Of a DNA stretch of 64,000 nucleotides, positions 10,285-21,070 are shown piece by piece. The DNA is from Yersinia aleksiciae (GTDB lineage Bacteria > Pseudomonadota > Gammaproteobacteria > Enterobacterales > Enterobacteriaceae). The stretch is taken from the NCBI RefSeq assembly GCF_001047675.1, contig NZ_CP011975.1, positions 3,388,073-3,452,072 of the forward strand, given 5' to 3'. The first letter of the stretch is position 1; each line of letters begins with the position of its first letter. The notes beneath the pieces are model-generated. The model saw only the letters and a program-made list of their open reading frames with translations, was not told the origin of the DNA and ran no database searches. The position numbers were made by a program, and so were the translations under genes.

Positions 10285-11451
10285 ATGAATTTACACGAAT
10301 ATCAGGCAAAACAACTGTTTGCTCGGTATGGCATGCCAGCTCCAACTGGCTACGCCTGTAGCACACCGCGTGAAGCAGAAGAAGCCGCATCTAAAATCGG
10401 TACTGGCCCGTGGGTGGTTAAATGTCAGGTTCATGCAGGCGGTCGCGGTAAAGCGGGCGGCGTGAAACTGGTTAACAGCAAAGAAGATATTCGTGCTTTC
10501 GCTGAACAGTGGTTAGGTAAAAAACTGGTAACTTATCAGACAGATGCTCATGGTCAGCCGGTTCACCAGATTCTGGTTGAAGCTGCGACTGATATCGACA
10601 AAGAGCTGTATCTGGGCGCGGTTATCGATCGCAGCTCCCGTCGCGTGGTGTTTATGGCATCTACCGAAGGCGGCGTTGAAATTGAGAAAGTGGCCGAAGA
10701 GACGCCAGAACTGATCCATAAAATCGCACTGGATCCGTTGACTGGCCCGCAGCCTTATCAGGGGCGCGAATTGGCCTTCAAGCTGGGCCTGACCGGTAAG
10801 CAAGTGACTCAATTCACCAAGATCTTTATGGGTCTGGCAACACTCTTCCTGGAGCGTGATTTGGCGATGGTTGAGATCAACCCGCTGGTTATCACTAAAC
10901 AGGGTGATCTGGTCTGCCTGGATGGCAAATTGGGCGCAGACGGCAATGCTCTGTTCCGTCAACCAGAACTGCGCGAAATGCGCGACCAGTCGCAAGAAGA
11001 TGCCCGAGAAGCCCAAGCTGCACAGTGGGAACTGAACTATGTGGCGTTGGATGGCAACATTGGTTGCATGGTTAACGGTGCTGGTTTGGCAATGGGCACC
11101 ATGGACATCGTGAAACTGCACGGTGGCGAACCGGCGAACTTCCTCGATGTGGGTGGTGGTGCAACCAAAGAGCGCGTGACTGAAGCCTTTAAAATTATTT
11201 TGTCTGACGACAAAGTGAAAGCGGTTTTCGTTAACATCTTCGGCGGCATTGTGCGTTGCGACCTGATCGCTGACGGCATTATTGGCGCAGTGGAAGAAGT
11301 GGGTGTTAGCGTGCCTGTGGTCGTTCGTCTGGAAGGGAACAACGCCGAACTGGGTGCCAAAAAACTGGCAGACAGCGGTTTGAATATCATTGCTGCGACC
11401 AGCCTGACAGATGCGGCTCAGCAAGTTGTAGCGGCAGTGGGGGCTAAATAA
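10285..11451 (+). CDS. sucC: Succinyl-CoA synthetase beta subunit
   Basis: ATP-grasp subunit of the enzyme that makes succinate and ATP from succinyl-CoA. It is 388 aa, starting [18 protein letters not shown]. Visible features are the ATP-grasp Lys segment [19 protein letters not shown], the metal-binding MVEINPLVI and the power-helix region [13 protein letters not shown]. The stop TAA shares its last A with the sucD ATG. Confidence 0.98.
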   Translation: MNLHEYQAKQLFARYGMPAPTGYACSTPREAEEAASKIGTGPWVVKCQVHAGGRGKAGGVKLVNSKEDIRAFAEQWLGKKLVTYQTDAHGQPVHQILVEAATDIDKELYLGAVIDRSSRRVVFMASTEGGVEIEKVAEETPELIHKIALDPLTGPQPYQGRELAFKLGLTGKQVTQFTKIFMGLATLFLERDLAMVEINPLVITKQGDLVCLDGKLGADGNALFRQPELREMRDQSQEDAREAQAAQWELNYVALDGNIGCMVNGAGLAMGTMDIVKLHGGEPANFLDVGGGATKERVTEAFKIILSDDKVKAVFVNIFGGIVRCDLIADGIIGAVEEVGVSVPVVVRLEGNNAELGAKKLADSGLNIIAATSLTDAAQQVVAAVGAK

Positions 11452-12323
11452 TGTCAATTTTAATTAATAAAAATACCAAAGTTATTTGCCAGGGTTTTAC
11501 CGGTAGCCAAGGGACTTTCCACTCTGAACAAGCTATCGCCTACGGCACAAAAATGGTTGGCGGTGTCACACCAGGCAAAGGCGGTACTCAACATCTGGGC
11601 CTGCCGGTCTTCAATACTGTGCGTGAAGCTGTAGAGACGACCGGTGCGACTGCATCTGTTATCTATGTGCCAGCACCGTTTTGCAAAGACTCGATTCTGG
11701 AAGCCATCGACGCCGGTATCAAACTGATTATCTGTATTACTGAAGGCATCCCAACGCTGGATATGCTGGTGGTAAAAGTCAGATTAGAACAGTCTGATGC
11801 GCGCATGATCGGCCCGAACTGCCCAGGTGTTATCACCCCTGGCGAATGTAAGATTGGTATCATGCCGGGTCATATTCACTTGCCAGGTAAAGTCGGTATC
11901 GTCTCTCGGTCAGGTACGTTGACTTATGAAGCGGTAAAACAGACAACTGACATTGGTTTTGGTCAATCGACCTGTGTCGGTATTGGTGGCGACCCAATCC
12001 CAGGTTCCAACTTTATTGATATTCTGAAGTTGTTCCAGGAAGACCCACAGACTGAAGTTATCGTGATGATCGGTGAAATCGGCGGTAACGCAGAAGAAGA
12101 AGCGGCAGCTTATATCAAAGAGCACGTGACTAAACCTGTTGTCGGTTACATTGCTGGCGTCACTGCGCCAAAAGGCAAACGTATGGGCCACGCAGGTGCC
12201 ATCATTGCTGGCGGTAAGGGTACGGCAGATGATAAATTCGCGGCTCTGGAAGCAGCTGGCGTGAAAACAGTACGTAGCTTGGCTGAAATTGGTAATGCGG
12301 TTAAAGCGATATTGCCGCAGTAA
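11451..12323 (+). CDS. sucD: Succinyl-CoA synthetase alpha subunit
   Basis: CoA-binding and phospho-histidine subunit, 290 aa. [10 protein letters not shown] is the N-terminal CoA-binding loop, [11 protein letters not shown] and GSRSGTL-like [11 protein letters not shown] lie in the middle, and [17 protein letters not shown] carries the active-site His near 246. Coupled to sucC by a one-base overlap and closed by a strong terminator. Confidence 0.98.
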   Translation: MSILINKNTKVICQGFTGSQGTFHSEQAIAYGTKMVGGVTPGKGGTQHLGLPVFNTVREAVETTGATASVIYVPAPFCKDSILEAIDAGIKLIICITEGIPTLDMLVVKVRLEQSDARMIGPNCPGVITPGECKIGIMPGHIHLPGKVGIVSRSGTLTYEAVKQTTDIGFGQSTCVGIGGDPIPGSNFIDILKLFQEDPQTEVIVMIGEIGGNAEEEAAAYIKEHVTKPVVGYIAGVTAPKGKRMGHAGAIIAGGKGTADDKFAALEAAGVKTVRSLAEIGNAVKAILPQ

Positions 12324-12345
12324 TCAATAAAACCGCAGTCTATAC

Positions 12346-12369
12346 AGGCCACCTTTCGGTGGCCTTTTT
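12346..12369 (+). terminator. Terminator of the sdh-suc operon
   Basis: AGGCCACC (12346-12353), loop TTTC, GGTGGCCT (12358-12365) and a run of five T. It is also A-rich on the far side and may serve the convergent gene on the minus strand. Confidence 0.85.
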
Positions 12370-12378
12370 AATGCTCAA

Positions 12379-14277
12379 TCAGAACTTATTCAATGCAGTG
12401 ATTAATGCAATATCCGTTTGCGCCTGTTGCTTAGCTTGCTCATTGCTGGCACTTGCGGCTTGCTGGCGCAAGGTGGCGAGTGCGGCATCGCAACTGGTTT
12501 TGTCCTTAAATAACTTATCCTTGACGTTAATCGACGCAATATTGGTGTAGCGACCATCAGCCGTTGTCGGTACTGAGATTGTGCCATTATTAATCAGTTT
12601 TTTAACGATTTTCCGTTCTTTTTCATAGCCTTTCAATCCAACTAATTGCCAGCGTTGCTGAGGTTTGCCCTCATATTTCCCCGCCTTAACATCGGTCAAA
12701 TAGCGAATAGTCAGATTACGGATTGTGCCTGCCTCTTCACCGTAATCATCTTTACTGTCAGACAATATCAGGAATTTCTGCCCCTCAAGCACCCCACCTT
12801 TTTGCGTGAGATGGCCCATGCGATAGCTATTCATGCCCAGATGGATTGGCGTGATATCAATCACTGGTGTGCCGTCATTGAGGCGCAAATCAGTGATTCT
12901 CGAACCCGCCGGTTTGCTTAAATCAATGGTATAGGTCACGCCATCAAAGAAGTCATTGGTTGAATATTTGGAGGCGCGGCGCTGCGGATTAAAACTGTAA
13001 GTGACATCACCCGGCTTAACTTGATTAAAGTAGTCAGCCGACCACTCCATATACTGTTTTAACTCTTTGCCTGTCAGGGCATAAACCGTGATTTCACCAC
13101 CGGCATATTGATAGTTAAATGCAATGTCTTTCGCGGTGATATTACCTACATTTAATTTCGGGCGGTCATTATCAATCTGTAGAGCGATGATTTGGGCTTG
13201 AGGGGCATAATAATGCGCGGCTTCCTGATACAGTGCGCTGATACCTGTATCTTGCACATGGACTTGGGGAATACCTTTAATCTCATCAGCAGGCACCAGA
13301 TTGGTACCACTCAACTTAGCAATCACTCGGTTCGCATTGGCGCGCAAAATATCATGGTAAGGTTGATAAATGGCTTCCAGCTTTTTATCTGACTCGACAT
13401 CTTTGATTGGGTAGGTGTAGCTGTCTTTATCGATCAGGTGATATTTGCCATCACGCTGTTCAAATTTCAGATCAATACGGGAAAGGGCGCGGCCATATTT
13501 ATCCGGCTCAGTGATAATAACGCCGTTAACTACAGCCTTATCAATCTTCACATGCATATGACCCGCGACGATAGCCGCCAACTCTGGATTAGCTTTGGCG
13601 ATATCGCCAACGCCAGTTCCAGGCCGCTGGTTCTCGTTATCGATCCCCATATGAGCGACCAGAATAATGGCGTCAACTTGTGGCTGGATTTGCTGAATGA
13701 CTTTTTTGACTTCCTGCACCGGATCAGTGAAGTGGATACCGTTAATACGGTCAGTACCCTGCGCGAATTCAGCAGTCATTGGGGTATCCATCCCGATAAT
13801 GCCGATTTTAACGCCCTGACGTTCGATGATTTTATAAGAGGGCAGGTAGGGCTTACCTGAGTCCCAGAAAATATTGCCTGCTAGTGCAGTGCCGTTAAAT
13901 TGCTTTAAAGAGGTACCCAGTACTTTCAGACCGAAATCGAATTCGTGATTACCCATCACCCAGGCATCATACTTCAAGGCATTAAAGCCAAGGATCATCG
14001 GGCTGATAGGTTCATTCTTAAAGGTTTCAACAAAGTTGCCTTGGAGGGTATCACCGGCGTCCACCAGAATAATATTCGGCTGCTCAGCACGTATTTTTTG
14101 CACTTTGGTGGCGATTTGGCTCAGGCTACCAGCCAAATTTTCACTGTCGCTGGCATAATCCCAAGGCACAAAAGTACCATGGAGATCAGAGGTGCCAAGG
14201 ATAGTAATATCAACTTGTTGCGCGGCAATGGAAGCGCTACTGACACAGAGTAATGTGGTAATGGCTATTTTTTTCAT
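12379..14277 (-). CDS. Periplasmic 5'-nucleotidase / cyclic phosphodiesterase family enzyme
   Basis: Member of the UshA/CpdB metallophosphoesterase superfamily, 632 aa. An N-terminal signal peptide (MKKIAITTLLCVSSASIAA) indicates periplasmic location. Metal-site motifs are visible in order: TSDLHG near residue 30, DAGDTLQGN near 74, GNHEFDFG near 110, and VAGHMHVKI near 238. A C-terminal 5'-nucleotidase domain follows (YAGGEITVYALTGKELKQYMEW). It is neither clearly UshA (about 550 aa) nor clearly CpdB, so I give no symbol and substrate is open. It occupies the place between sucD and cydA where E. coli has the mng genes. The last 40 residues are Ala/Gln rich. Confidence 0.85.
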   Translation of the reverse strand: MKKIAITTLLCVSSASIAAQQVDITILGTSDLHGTFVPWDYASDSENLAGSLSQIATKVQKIRAEQPNIILVDAGDTLQGNFVETFKNEPISPMILGFNALKYDAWVMGNHEFDFGLKVLGTSLKQFNGTALAGNIFWDSGKPYLPSYKIIERQGVKIGIIGMDTPMTAEFAQGTDRINGIHFTDPVQEVKKVIQQIQPQVDAIILVAHMGIDNENQRPGTGVGDIAKANPELAAIVAGHMHVKIDKAVVNGVIITEPDKYGRALSRIDLKFEQRDGKYHLIDKDSYTYPIKDVESDKKLEAIYQPYHDILRANANRVIAKLSGTNLVPADEIKGIPQVHVQDTGISALYQEAAHYYAPQAQIIALQIDNDRPKLNVGNITAKDIAFNYQYAGGEITVYALTGKELKQYMEWSADYFNQVKPGDVTYSFNPQRRASKYSTNDFFDGVTYTIDLSKPAGSRITDLRLNDGTPVIDITPIHLGMNSYRMGHLTQKGGVLEGQKFLILSDSKDDYGEEAGTIRNLTIRYLTDVKAGKYEGKPQQRWQLVGLKGYEKERKIVKKLINNGTISVPTTADGRYTNIASINVKDKLFKDKTSCDAALATLRQQAASASNEQAKQQAQTDIALITALNKF

Positions 14278-14550
14278 TGAGAGGATTCAATATTTTATCA
14301 AGTAATAGCACTTTATCATGCAACAAAATGGCAACACTTGCGAACGCTTCCCTCAGGATGGGCTAGTATATTTATATAAAACTCAGAATTGTGATTTAAC
14401 TCACTCTGAATCTAATAAATTTAAAAGTTAATCTAGATCGCATAATAACGAAGTAATAATGCATTAGCTAAACCATAAAATTACATTTCATTAACAGTTC
14501 GGGTTATATAAAAACAATCGGACTTTTAATTAACATGAAAAAATAATTAA

Positions 14551-14564
14551 TTGTTCTAAATCAA
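14551..14564. promoter_or_regulatory. FNR-like site 1 upstream of cydA
   Basis: TTGTTCTAAATCAA matches TTGAT-N4-ATCAA with one mismatch. Its centre is 51 bp from that of the second site. Confidence 0.5.
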
Positions 14565-14601
14565 CTTTTGAATATGGCAATAATATGGATATGCGCTTAA
14601 A

Positions 14602-14615
14602 TTGTCCTAGATCAA
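14602..14615. promoter_or_regulatory. FNR-like site 2 upstream of cydA
   Basis: TTGTCCTAGATCAA matches TTGAT-N4-ATCAA with two mismatches in the left half. E. coli cydAB also has two FNR sites roughly 50 bp apart (family knowledge). Confidence 0.45.
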
Positions 14616-14796
14616 ACTACGGCATGATGGGTAAATAGCCTGTTTGTTGACCTGTATCCAGAACTCAACGCTGGGTCACGTAAAATCCTATTTATTGTGT
14701 GGGATTAGAAGCGTACTATTACCGCGGTGTAATACTGGGTAGTTGATATTGTTATTTTTGTTGTGTTTTTTTGGGCATTCACTGCGGGGCATTATG

Positions 14797-14845
14797 AGAC
14801 TTTCGGTTTATATGGAAGTCTAGTAGCCGCAAGTCGGAGTCTTCC
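14797..14845 (+). promoter_or_regulatory. Mutually exclusive hairpins in the cydA leader
   Basis: GGAAGTCT (14814-14821) can pair with AGACTTTC on its 5' side (14797-14804) or with AGTCTTCC on its 3' side (14838-14845), but not with both. The 3' pairing ends just before the GAGGAG/AAGGA ribosome-binding region (about 14849-14860). The pairing is visible in the sequence; a regulatory role is inference. Confidence 0.4.
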
Positions 14846-14866
14846 TGCGAGGAGCAAGGAGTCAAG

Positions 14867-16435
14867 ATGTTTGATATTGTCGAACTGTCACGGTTACAGT
14901 TTGCCTTAACGGCAATGTACCATTTCTTATTTGTCCCACTTACGCTGGGTATGGCGTTTTTGTTGGCAATTATGGAATCGGTTTATGTGCTGTCCGGTAA
15001 ACAAATCTATAAAGATATGACCAAATTCTGGGGTAAGTTATTTGCTATTAACTTTGCTCTGGGGGTTGCTACTGGTTTGACTATGGAGTTCCAGTTCGGG
15101 ACTAACTGGTCATATTTCTCACATTACGTCGGCGATATCTTCGGTGCCCCTCTGGCAATCGAAGGTTTAATGGCGTTCTTCCTGGAATCTACTTTCGTCG
15201 GTCTGTTCTTCTTCGGTTGGGATCGTCTGAGTAAACATCAGCATTTGGCCGTAACCTGGCTGGTTGCATTAGGCTCTAACTTCTCTGCGCTGTGGATCTT
15301 GGTTGCAAACGGTTGGATGCAAAACCCGATTGCCTCTGATTTCAACTTTGAAACCATGCGTATGGAGATGCTGAGCTTCTCAGAACTGGTTCTGAACCCA
15401 GTTGCTCAGGTGAAATTCGTTCATACTGTGGCGGCAGGTTATGTTACCGGTGCGATGTTTGTTCTGGGTATCAGCTCTTACTATCTGTTGAAAGGCCGTG
15501 ATATTCCGTTCGCCAAGCGCTCTTTTGCGATTGCTGCGAGCTTTGGTTTGGCCGCAACGCTGTCTGTTATTGTGCTGGGTGATGAATCTGGTTATGAAAT
15601 GGGTGACGTGCAGAAAACCAAACTGGCTGCCATCGAAGCTGAATGGGAAACTCAACCGCCGCCAGCGGCCTTTACGCTGTTTGCGATCCCTAATCAGGAA
15701 ACAATGGAGAACCGCTTTGCTGTTCAGATCCCATTCGCGCTGGGCATAATCGCGACCCGTTCGCTGGACACTCCGGTTATCGGCTTGCGTGATTTGATGT
15801 CTCAACATGAAGTGCGCATCCGTAATGGTATTCAGGCTTATAGTCTGTTAGAGAAATTACGCGCCGGTAATACTGATCCAGCCGTACGCGAGGCGTTCAG
15901 TAAAACTAAGCAAGATTTGGGCTATGGTTTGTTGCTGAAGCGCTATACGCAAAACGTCACAGATGCGACTGAAGAACAAATTCAGTTAGCCGCTAAAGAC
16001 TCAATCCCGCGCGTTCTGCCGCTCTACTTCGCCTTCCGCATCATGGTGGCCTGTGGCTTCTTGATGCTGCTGATCATCGGTTTGTCGTTCTATAACGTCG
16101 TTCGTGGTCAGATTGGGCAGAAAAAATGGCTACTTCGTGCTGCATTGTTCGGTATTCCGTTGCCGTGGATTGCAGTAGAAGCCGGTTGGTTTGTGGCGGA
16201 GTATGGTCGTCAACCATGGGCCATCGGTGAAGTGCTACCGACAGCAATTGCAAACTCATCCGTGACTGCTGGGGATATCCTATTCTCAATGGGGCTGATT
16301 TGCGGTCTGTACACGCTGTTCCTGGTTGCAGAAATGTACCTGATGTTCAAATTTGCGCGCCTTGGGCCTAGCAGCCTGAAAACTGGCCGCTATCATTTTG
16401 AACAGCCGACTGCACCAGTGCAGGAAGCACGGTAA
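14867..16435 (+). CDS. cydA: Cytochrome bd-I ubiquinol oxidase subunit I
   Basis: Quinol-oxidising, heme-bearing subunit of the high-affinity terminal oxidase in the inner membrane, 522 aa. His19 in LTAMYHFLF and His186 in [11 protein letters not shown] are at the positions of the known heme ligands, and the heme b558 Met lies in [12 protein letters not shown]. The Q-loop region follows residue 240 ([19 protein letters not shown]). It is followed after 14 bases by cydB. Confidence 0.98.
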   Translation: MFDIVELSRLQFALTAMYHFLFVPLTLGMAFLLAIMESVYVLSGKQIYKDMTKFWGKLFAINFALGVATGLTMEFQFGTNWSYFSHYVGDIFGAPLAIEGLMAFFLESTFVGLFFFGWDRLSKHQHLAVTWLVALGSNFSALWILVANGWMQNPIASDFNFETMRMEMLSFSELVLNPVAQVKFVHTVAAGYVTGAMFVLGISSYYLLKGRDIPFAKRSFAIAASFGLAATLSVIVLGDESGYEMGDVQKTKLAAIEAEWETQPPPAAFTLFAIPNQETMENRFAVQIPFALGIIATRSLDTPVIGLRDLMSQHEVRIRNGIQAYSLLEKLRAGNTDPAVREAFSKTKQDLGYGLLLKRYTQNVTDATEEQIQLAAKDSIPRVLPLYFAFRIMVACGFLMLLIIGLSFYNVVRGQIGQKKWLLRAALFGIPLPWIAVEAGWFVAEYGRQPWAIGEVLPTAIANSSVTAGDILFSMGLICGLYTLFLVAEMYLMFKFARLGPSSLKTGRYHFEQPTAPVQEAR

Positions 16436-16449
16436 ACAGGAGTCCACTT

Positions 16450-17589
16450 ATGTTTGATTATGAAGTATTACGATTTATCTGGTGGCTGCTGATCGGTGTG
16501 CTGCTGATTGGTTTCGCAGTCACCGATGGTTTCGATATGGGTGTCGGTATTCTGCTGCGGATCATCGGTAAGAATGATACCGAACGTCGGATTATGATTA
16601 ACTCGATTGCTCCTCACTGGGATGGCAATCAGGTTTGGTTGATCACCGCAGGTGGGGCGCTGTTTGCGGCCTGGCCAATGGTGTATGCCGCCGCATTCTC
16701 CGGCTTCTATATTGCGATGATTCTGGTGTTGGCCGCGTTATTCTTCCGTCCGGTCGGTTTTGACTACCGCTCGAAGGTGGAAGATAACCGCTGGCGCAAC
16801 ATGTGGGACTGGGGCATCTTTGTGGGTAGCTTCGTACCTGCGGTTGTGTTTGGTGTGGCGTTCGGTAACTTGCTGCAAGGCGTACCGTTCCACATGGACA
16901 GCTACATGCGTCTGTTCTACACCGGTAACTTCTTCCAGTTGCTGAACCCGTTTGGCTTACTGGCAGGTGTTGTCAGCTTAACCATGCTGGTCACCCAAGG
17001 GGCAACTTACCTGCAAATGCGTACACGTGGCGAGTTGCATCTGCGCTCCCGTGTCGCGGCACAGATTTCTGCCTTGGTGATGGCGGTTGCCTTCCTGCTG
17101 GCGGGTATCTGGCTAGTTAATGGCATTGATGGTTTTGTTATTACCTCAGCATTGGATACAGCTGCCCAATCTAACCCGATGCGCAAAGAAGTTGCACATC
17201 AGGCCGGTGCATGGTTGATTAATTTCAACAAGTACCCAAGCCTGTGGGCGCTGCCTGCTCTTGGGGTGATTCTGCCACTGTTTACTATCTTGTTGTCGCG
17301 CTTTGAAAAAGGGGCTTGGGCCTTCCTGTTTTCATCACTGACCATTGCCTGTGTGATTTTGACTGCTGGGGTCACCATGTTCCCGTTTGTGATGCCTTCA
17401 AGCACAGTGCCAAATGTTAGTCTGACAATGTGGGATGCGACATCTAGCCTGTTGACGCTGAAAGTGATGACCATTGTTGCGATCATCTTTGTGCCTATCA
17501 TCTTGCTGTACACCAGTTGGTGTTACTACAAAATGTTCGGGCGCATTGATAAAGACTTTATCGAAAACAACAAGCATTCACTGTACTAA
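16450..17589 (+). CDS. cydB: Cytochrome bd-I ubiquinol oxidase subunit II
   Basis: Partner membrane subunit of cytochrome bd, 379 aa, rich in transmembrane helices. It begins MFDYEVLRFIWWLLIGVLLI and holds the conserved GFDMGVG and APHWDGNQVWLITAGGALFAAWP segments. GGAG-type ribosome sites precede both cydB and the small cydX that follows after 12 bases. Confidence 0.98.
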   Translation: MFDYEVLRFIWWLLIGVLLIGFAVTDGFDMGVGILLRIIGKNDTERRIMINSIAPHWDGNQVWLITAGGALFAAWPMVYAAAFSGFYIAMILVLAALFFRPVGFDYRSKVEDNRWRNMWDWGIFVGSFVPAVVFGVAFGNLLQGVPFHMDSYMRLFYTGNFFQLLNPFGLLAGVVSLTMLVTQGATYLQMRTRGELHLRSRVAAQISALVMAVAFLLAGIWLVNGIDGFVITSALDTAAQSNPMRKEVAHQAGAWLINFNKYPSLWALPALGVILPLFTILLSRFEKGAWAFLFSSLTIACVILTAGVTMFPFVMPSSTVPNVSLTMWDATSSLLTLKVMTIVAIIFVPIILLYTSWCYYKMFGRIDKDFIENNKHSLY

Positions 17590-17601
17590 GGAGCATAAAG
17601 C

Positions 17602-17739
17602 ATGTGGTATTTTGCCTGGATTCTAGGGACACTTCTGGCCTGCTCCTTTGGTATCATTACTGCTCTGGCGCTGGAGCAGAGTGAAGCCAACGCAGCAGCG
17701 AAAGCCGCTAATAATGGCGAAGATGATGTTGTCCGATAA
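17602..17739 (+). CDS. cydX: Cytochrome bd-I small subunit CydX
   Basis: A 45-aa membrane protein needed for stability and activity of cytochrome bd. It starts MWYFAWILGTLLACSFGII, the hallmark of the family, with one membrane helix and a hydrophilic tail. AAGGAGC lies upstream of the ATG at 17602. It overlaps the start of ybgE, supporting one cydABX-ybgE transcript. Confidence 0.95.
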   Translation: MWYFAWILGTLLACSFGIITALALEQSEANAAAKAANNGEDDVVR

Positions 17740-18013
17740 GTTATATGAGTTAATGGATAAGGGCCCGCTTAGGGCCCTTTCACTGCTGCTCGCATTTGCT
17801 GTGGCTTTCTGTGTGTTTTGGGACCCTTCGCGTTTTGCGGCGGCAACCAGCTCACTTGAAGTCTGGCAAGAGGTGTTTATCGTGTGGGCAGTGTGTACTG
17901 GTGTGATTCATGGTGTAGGCTTTCGCCCTAAGCGGGTGTGGTTGCGCGCTTTTTTCTCACCACTTCCAGCAATTGTGATCTTGGGCGCGGGATTATTCTA
18001 CTTTTTCGCTTAA
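17714..18013 (+). CDS. ybgE: Cyd operon protein YbgE
   Basis: Small membrane protein of the cyd operon, function not settled. The body (LMDKGPLRALSLLLAF...VIHGVGFRPKRV) matches E. coli YbgE well. The start is uncertain: ATG 17714 gives 99 aa (MAKMMLSDK), while 17723 and 17726 give 96 and 95 aa. I chose 17714 because E. coli YbgE begins MSK. All choices overlap the end of cydX. Three hydrophobic segments are present. Confidence 0.85.
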   Translation: MAKMMLSDKLYELMDKGPLRALSLLLAFAVAFCVFWDPSRFAAATSSLEVWQEVFIVWAVCTGVIHGVGFRPKRVWLRAFFSPLPAIVILGAGLFYFFA

Positions 18014-18052
18014 TCTGAACCTATATCGCCTAAATCTGCACAAAATCTCTCC

Positions 18053-18082
18053 TTATGGGCCTCCTGGCCCATAATTATTTTC
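18053..18082 (+). terminator. Probable terminator after ybgE
   Basis: TTATGGGCC (18053-18061), loop TCCT, GGCCCATAA (18066-18074), followed by a mixed T-rich tail. A weak promoter-like TTCCAA-17-TATAGT (18102-18130) follows and could serve ybgC and the tol genes. Confidence 0.6.
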
Positions 18083-18161
18083 GTTGTATTCTCGCAAGTG
18101 ATTCCAAAGCGTAACGCTCTTCAGTATAGTGTGTCCGTTAATTGCATTACTGGGAAGTAGA

Positions 18162-19249
<1,088 letters not shown>

Positions 19250-19261
19250 GTAGGGGGTTGT

Positions 19262-19690
19262 ATGGCGCGAGTACGTGGTCGTAAACGTCGCGAGCTTAAG
19301 TCTGAAATTAACATTGTTCCCTTGCTTGACGTCTTACTGGTGCTATTGCTGATTTTCATGGCGACAGCGCCAATTATCACGCAAAGCGTTGAAGTGGATC
19401 TTCCTGATGCGACGGACTCAAAAACCGTCTCGAGCGATGATAATCCACCGGTGATTGTTGAAGTGTCAGGTGTCGGGCAATACTCGTTGGTGATTGATCA
19501 TCAGCGAATGGAGCAACTGCCTTCAGAACAAGTGGTGGCAGAAGCTCAGGCAAGATTGAAATCGAATCCGAAAACCGTATTCCTGATTGGCGGCGCGAAA
19601 GAGGTCCCTTATGATGAAATCATTAAGGCACTGAATATGCTGCATCAGGCTGGCGTGACGTCGGTGGGCTTAATGACTCAACCGATATAA
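19262..19690 (+). CDS. tolR: Tol-Pal system proton channel protein TolR
   Basis: ExbD/TolR-family partner of TolQ, 142 aa. One N-terminal membrane helix, IVPLLDVLLVLLLIF, contains Asp23, the proton-coupling residue. The periplasmic domain (VIVEVSGVGQYSLVI...ALNMLHQAGVTSVGLMTQPI) is of standard length. It lies 12 bases behind tolQ. Confidence 0.98.
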   Translation: MARVRGRKRRELKSEINIVPLLDVLLVLLLIFMATAPIITQSVEVDLPDATDSKTVSSDDNPPVIVEVSGVGQYSLVIDHQRMEQLPSEQVVAEAQARLKSNPKTVFLIGGAKEVPYDEIIKALNMLHQAGVTSVGLMTQPI

Positions 19691-19801
19691 ATTTGCGTTG
19701 ATATTGGCTGGATTGATAGTGAGTCCAGTCAGTAGAGACCCTGTTTTTAGCAGTTCCGTTTTTTAGAAATAGAGCGCGGACATCGAGTGTGGAAATCGAG
19801 C

Positions 19802-20950
19802 GTGGGTAAGGCAACCGAGCAAAATGATAAGCTGAATCGCGCCATTATAGTTTCGGTGGTTCTGCATATCGTATTGATTGCCCTGTTGATTTGGGGCTCT
19901 CTGACGCAGACGACTGAAATGGGCGGCGGCGGTGCTGGCGGCGAAGTTATCGACGCCGTCATGGTCGATCCGGGCGCGGTGACAGAACAGTATAACCGTC
20001 AGCAACAGCAGCAGACGGATGCTAAACGCGCAGAACAGCAACGCCAGAAGAAAGCCGAGCAACAAGCGGAAGAGTTACAGCAAAAACAGGCCACGGAACA
20101 ACAGCGCCTGAAAGAATTAGAAAAAGAGCGTCTGCAAGCGCAAGAAGATGCAAAGCAGGCGTCTGAAGAACAGAAAAAACAAGCCGCTGAACAGCAAAAA
20201 CAGGCCGCTGAGCAGCAGAAAGTTGCTGCTGCCGCTGCTGCAAAAGCGAAAGAAGAACAGAAACAAGCTGAGGCCGCCGCAGCTCAAGCTAAAGCGGAAG
20301 CAGACAAAATCGTGAAAGCTCAGGCTGATGCGCAGAAAAAAGCAGAAGCTGAAGCCAAAAAAGAGGCTGCTGTAGCGGCCGCGGCGAAGAAACAAGCCGA
20401 TGCTGATGCGAAGAAAGCCGCGGAAGCTGCCGAAAAAGCTGCAACCGATGCTGCTGAAAAGAAAGCTGCCGCAGATGCTGAGAAAAAAGCGGCTGCTGAC
20501 GCTAAAAAAGCCGCCGCAGCTGATGCCAAGAAAAAAGCTGCCGCAGAAGCGGCCGCTGCTGCAACAGACGTAGATGAGCTGTTTGGTGGCTTGGCAAATA
20601 ATAAGAATGCACCTAAAAGTGGTTCAGGTGCAGGTGCTGCTGCCGCAGGTAAAGGTGGTGGTAAGAAGAGCGGGGCATCAGCGGGGGATATTAGTGGCTA
20701 TTTGGGCCAGGTAACTGCTGCGATCCAAAGTAAATTTTATGATGCAGATCTTTACAAAGGCCGTACCTGTAATCTGCGAATTAAACTAGCACCAGATGGT
20801 CTATTAATTGATGTTAAAGCTGAAGGTGGCGACCCGGCACTGTGTCAGGCTGCTATCGCCGCTGCAAAACTTGCTAAAATACCTAAACCTCCAAGTCAGG
20901 ATGTTTATGAAGTGTTTAAGAATGTTCCACTTGATTTTAAACCGCAATAA
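19802..20950 (+). CDS. tolA: Tol-Pal system protein TolA
   Basis: Links the TolQR motor to Pal at the outer membrane. I chose GTG 19802 (then GKATEQNDKLNRA, like E. coli SKATEQNDKL), giving 382 aa. A GTG at 19787 is possible; the two starts sit in a short near-duplication of GGA(A/C)ATCGAG. Domain I has one membrane helix (about 14-34), domain II is a very long Ala/Lys/Gln/Glu helix (about 60-260), and domain III (about 295-382) is the compact Pal/TolB-binding domain with two Cys (GRTCNLRIKL, PALCQAAIAA). Shorter than E. coli TolA mainly in domain II. Confidence 0.96.
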   Translation: MGKATEQNDKLNRAIIVSVVLHIVLIALLIWGSLTQTTEMGGGGAGGEVIDAVMVDPGAVTEQYNRQQQQQTDAKRAEQQRQKKAEQQAEELQQKQATEQQRLKELEKERLQAQEDAKQASEEQKKQAAEQQKQAAEQQKVAAAAAAKAKEEQKQAEAAAAQAKAEADKIVKAQADAQKKAEAEAKKEAAVAAAAKKQADADAKKAAEAAEKAATDAAEKKAAADAEKKAAADAKKAAAADAKKKAAAEAAAAATDVDELFGGLANNKNAPKSGSGAGAAAAGKGGGKKSGASAGDISGYLGQVTAAIQSKFYDADLYKGRTCNLRIKLAPDGLLIDVKAEGGDPALCQAAIAAAKLAKIPKPPSQDVYEVFKNVPLDFKPQ

Positions 20951-21070
20951 AGTTTGATTGGCAGTGGATAATACTGTTAATCAACCAGTGGATTATGTAG
21001 TTTTGTTTGCGTTGGTTTGTTAAAATTCTGCTAATTATCGCGGGCATCCCGCTCGGATAAGGGAGACAAG

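Larger units (their letters stand above)
14278..14866 (+). other. cydA upstream region and long leader
   Basis: About 590 bp without a gene. The first 300 bp are very AT-rich; two FNR-like sites follow at 14551 and 14602. The last 70 bp before cydA contain competing hairpins (14797-14845). Regulation by FNR and ArcA is expected for cytochrome bd; I could not define an ArcA box. Confidence 0.6.

Noticed and set aside
12324..12370. SdhX-type small RNA from the sucD 3' end
   Set aside because: A terminator is present, but I could not match a seed region to the E. coli RNA from memory, so only the terminator is reported.
15380..15808. Antisense frames of 140 aa or more within cydA, gltA, sdhA, sucA, sucC and similar genes
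   Set aside because: They are shadows of strongly conserved genes on the other strand, lack ribosome sites and recognisable motifs.
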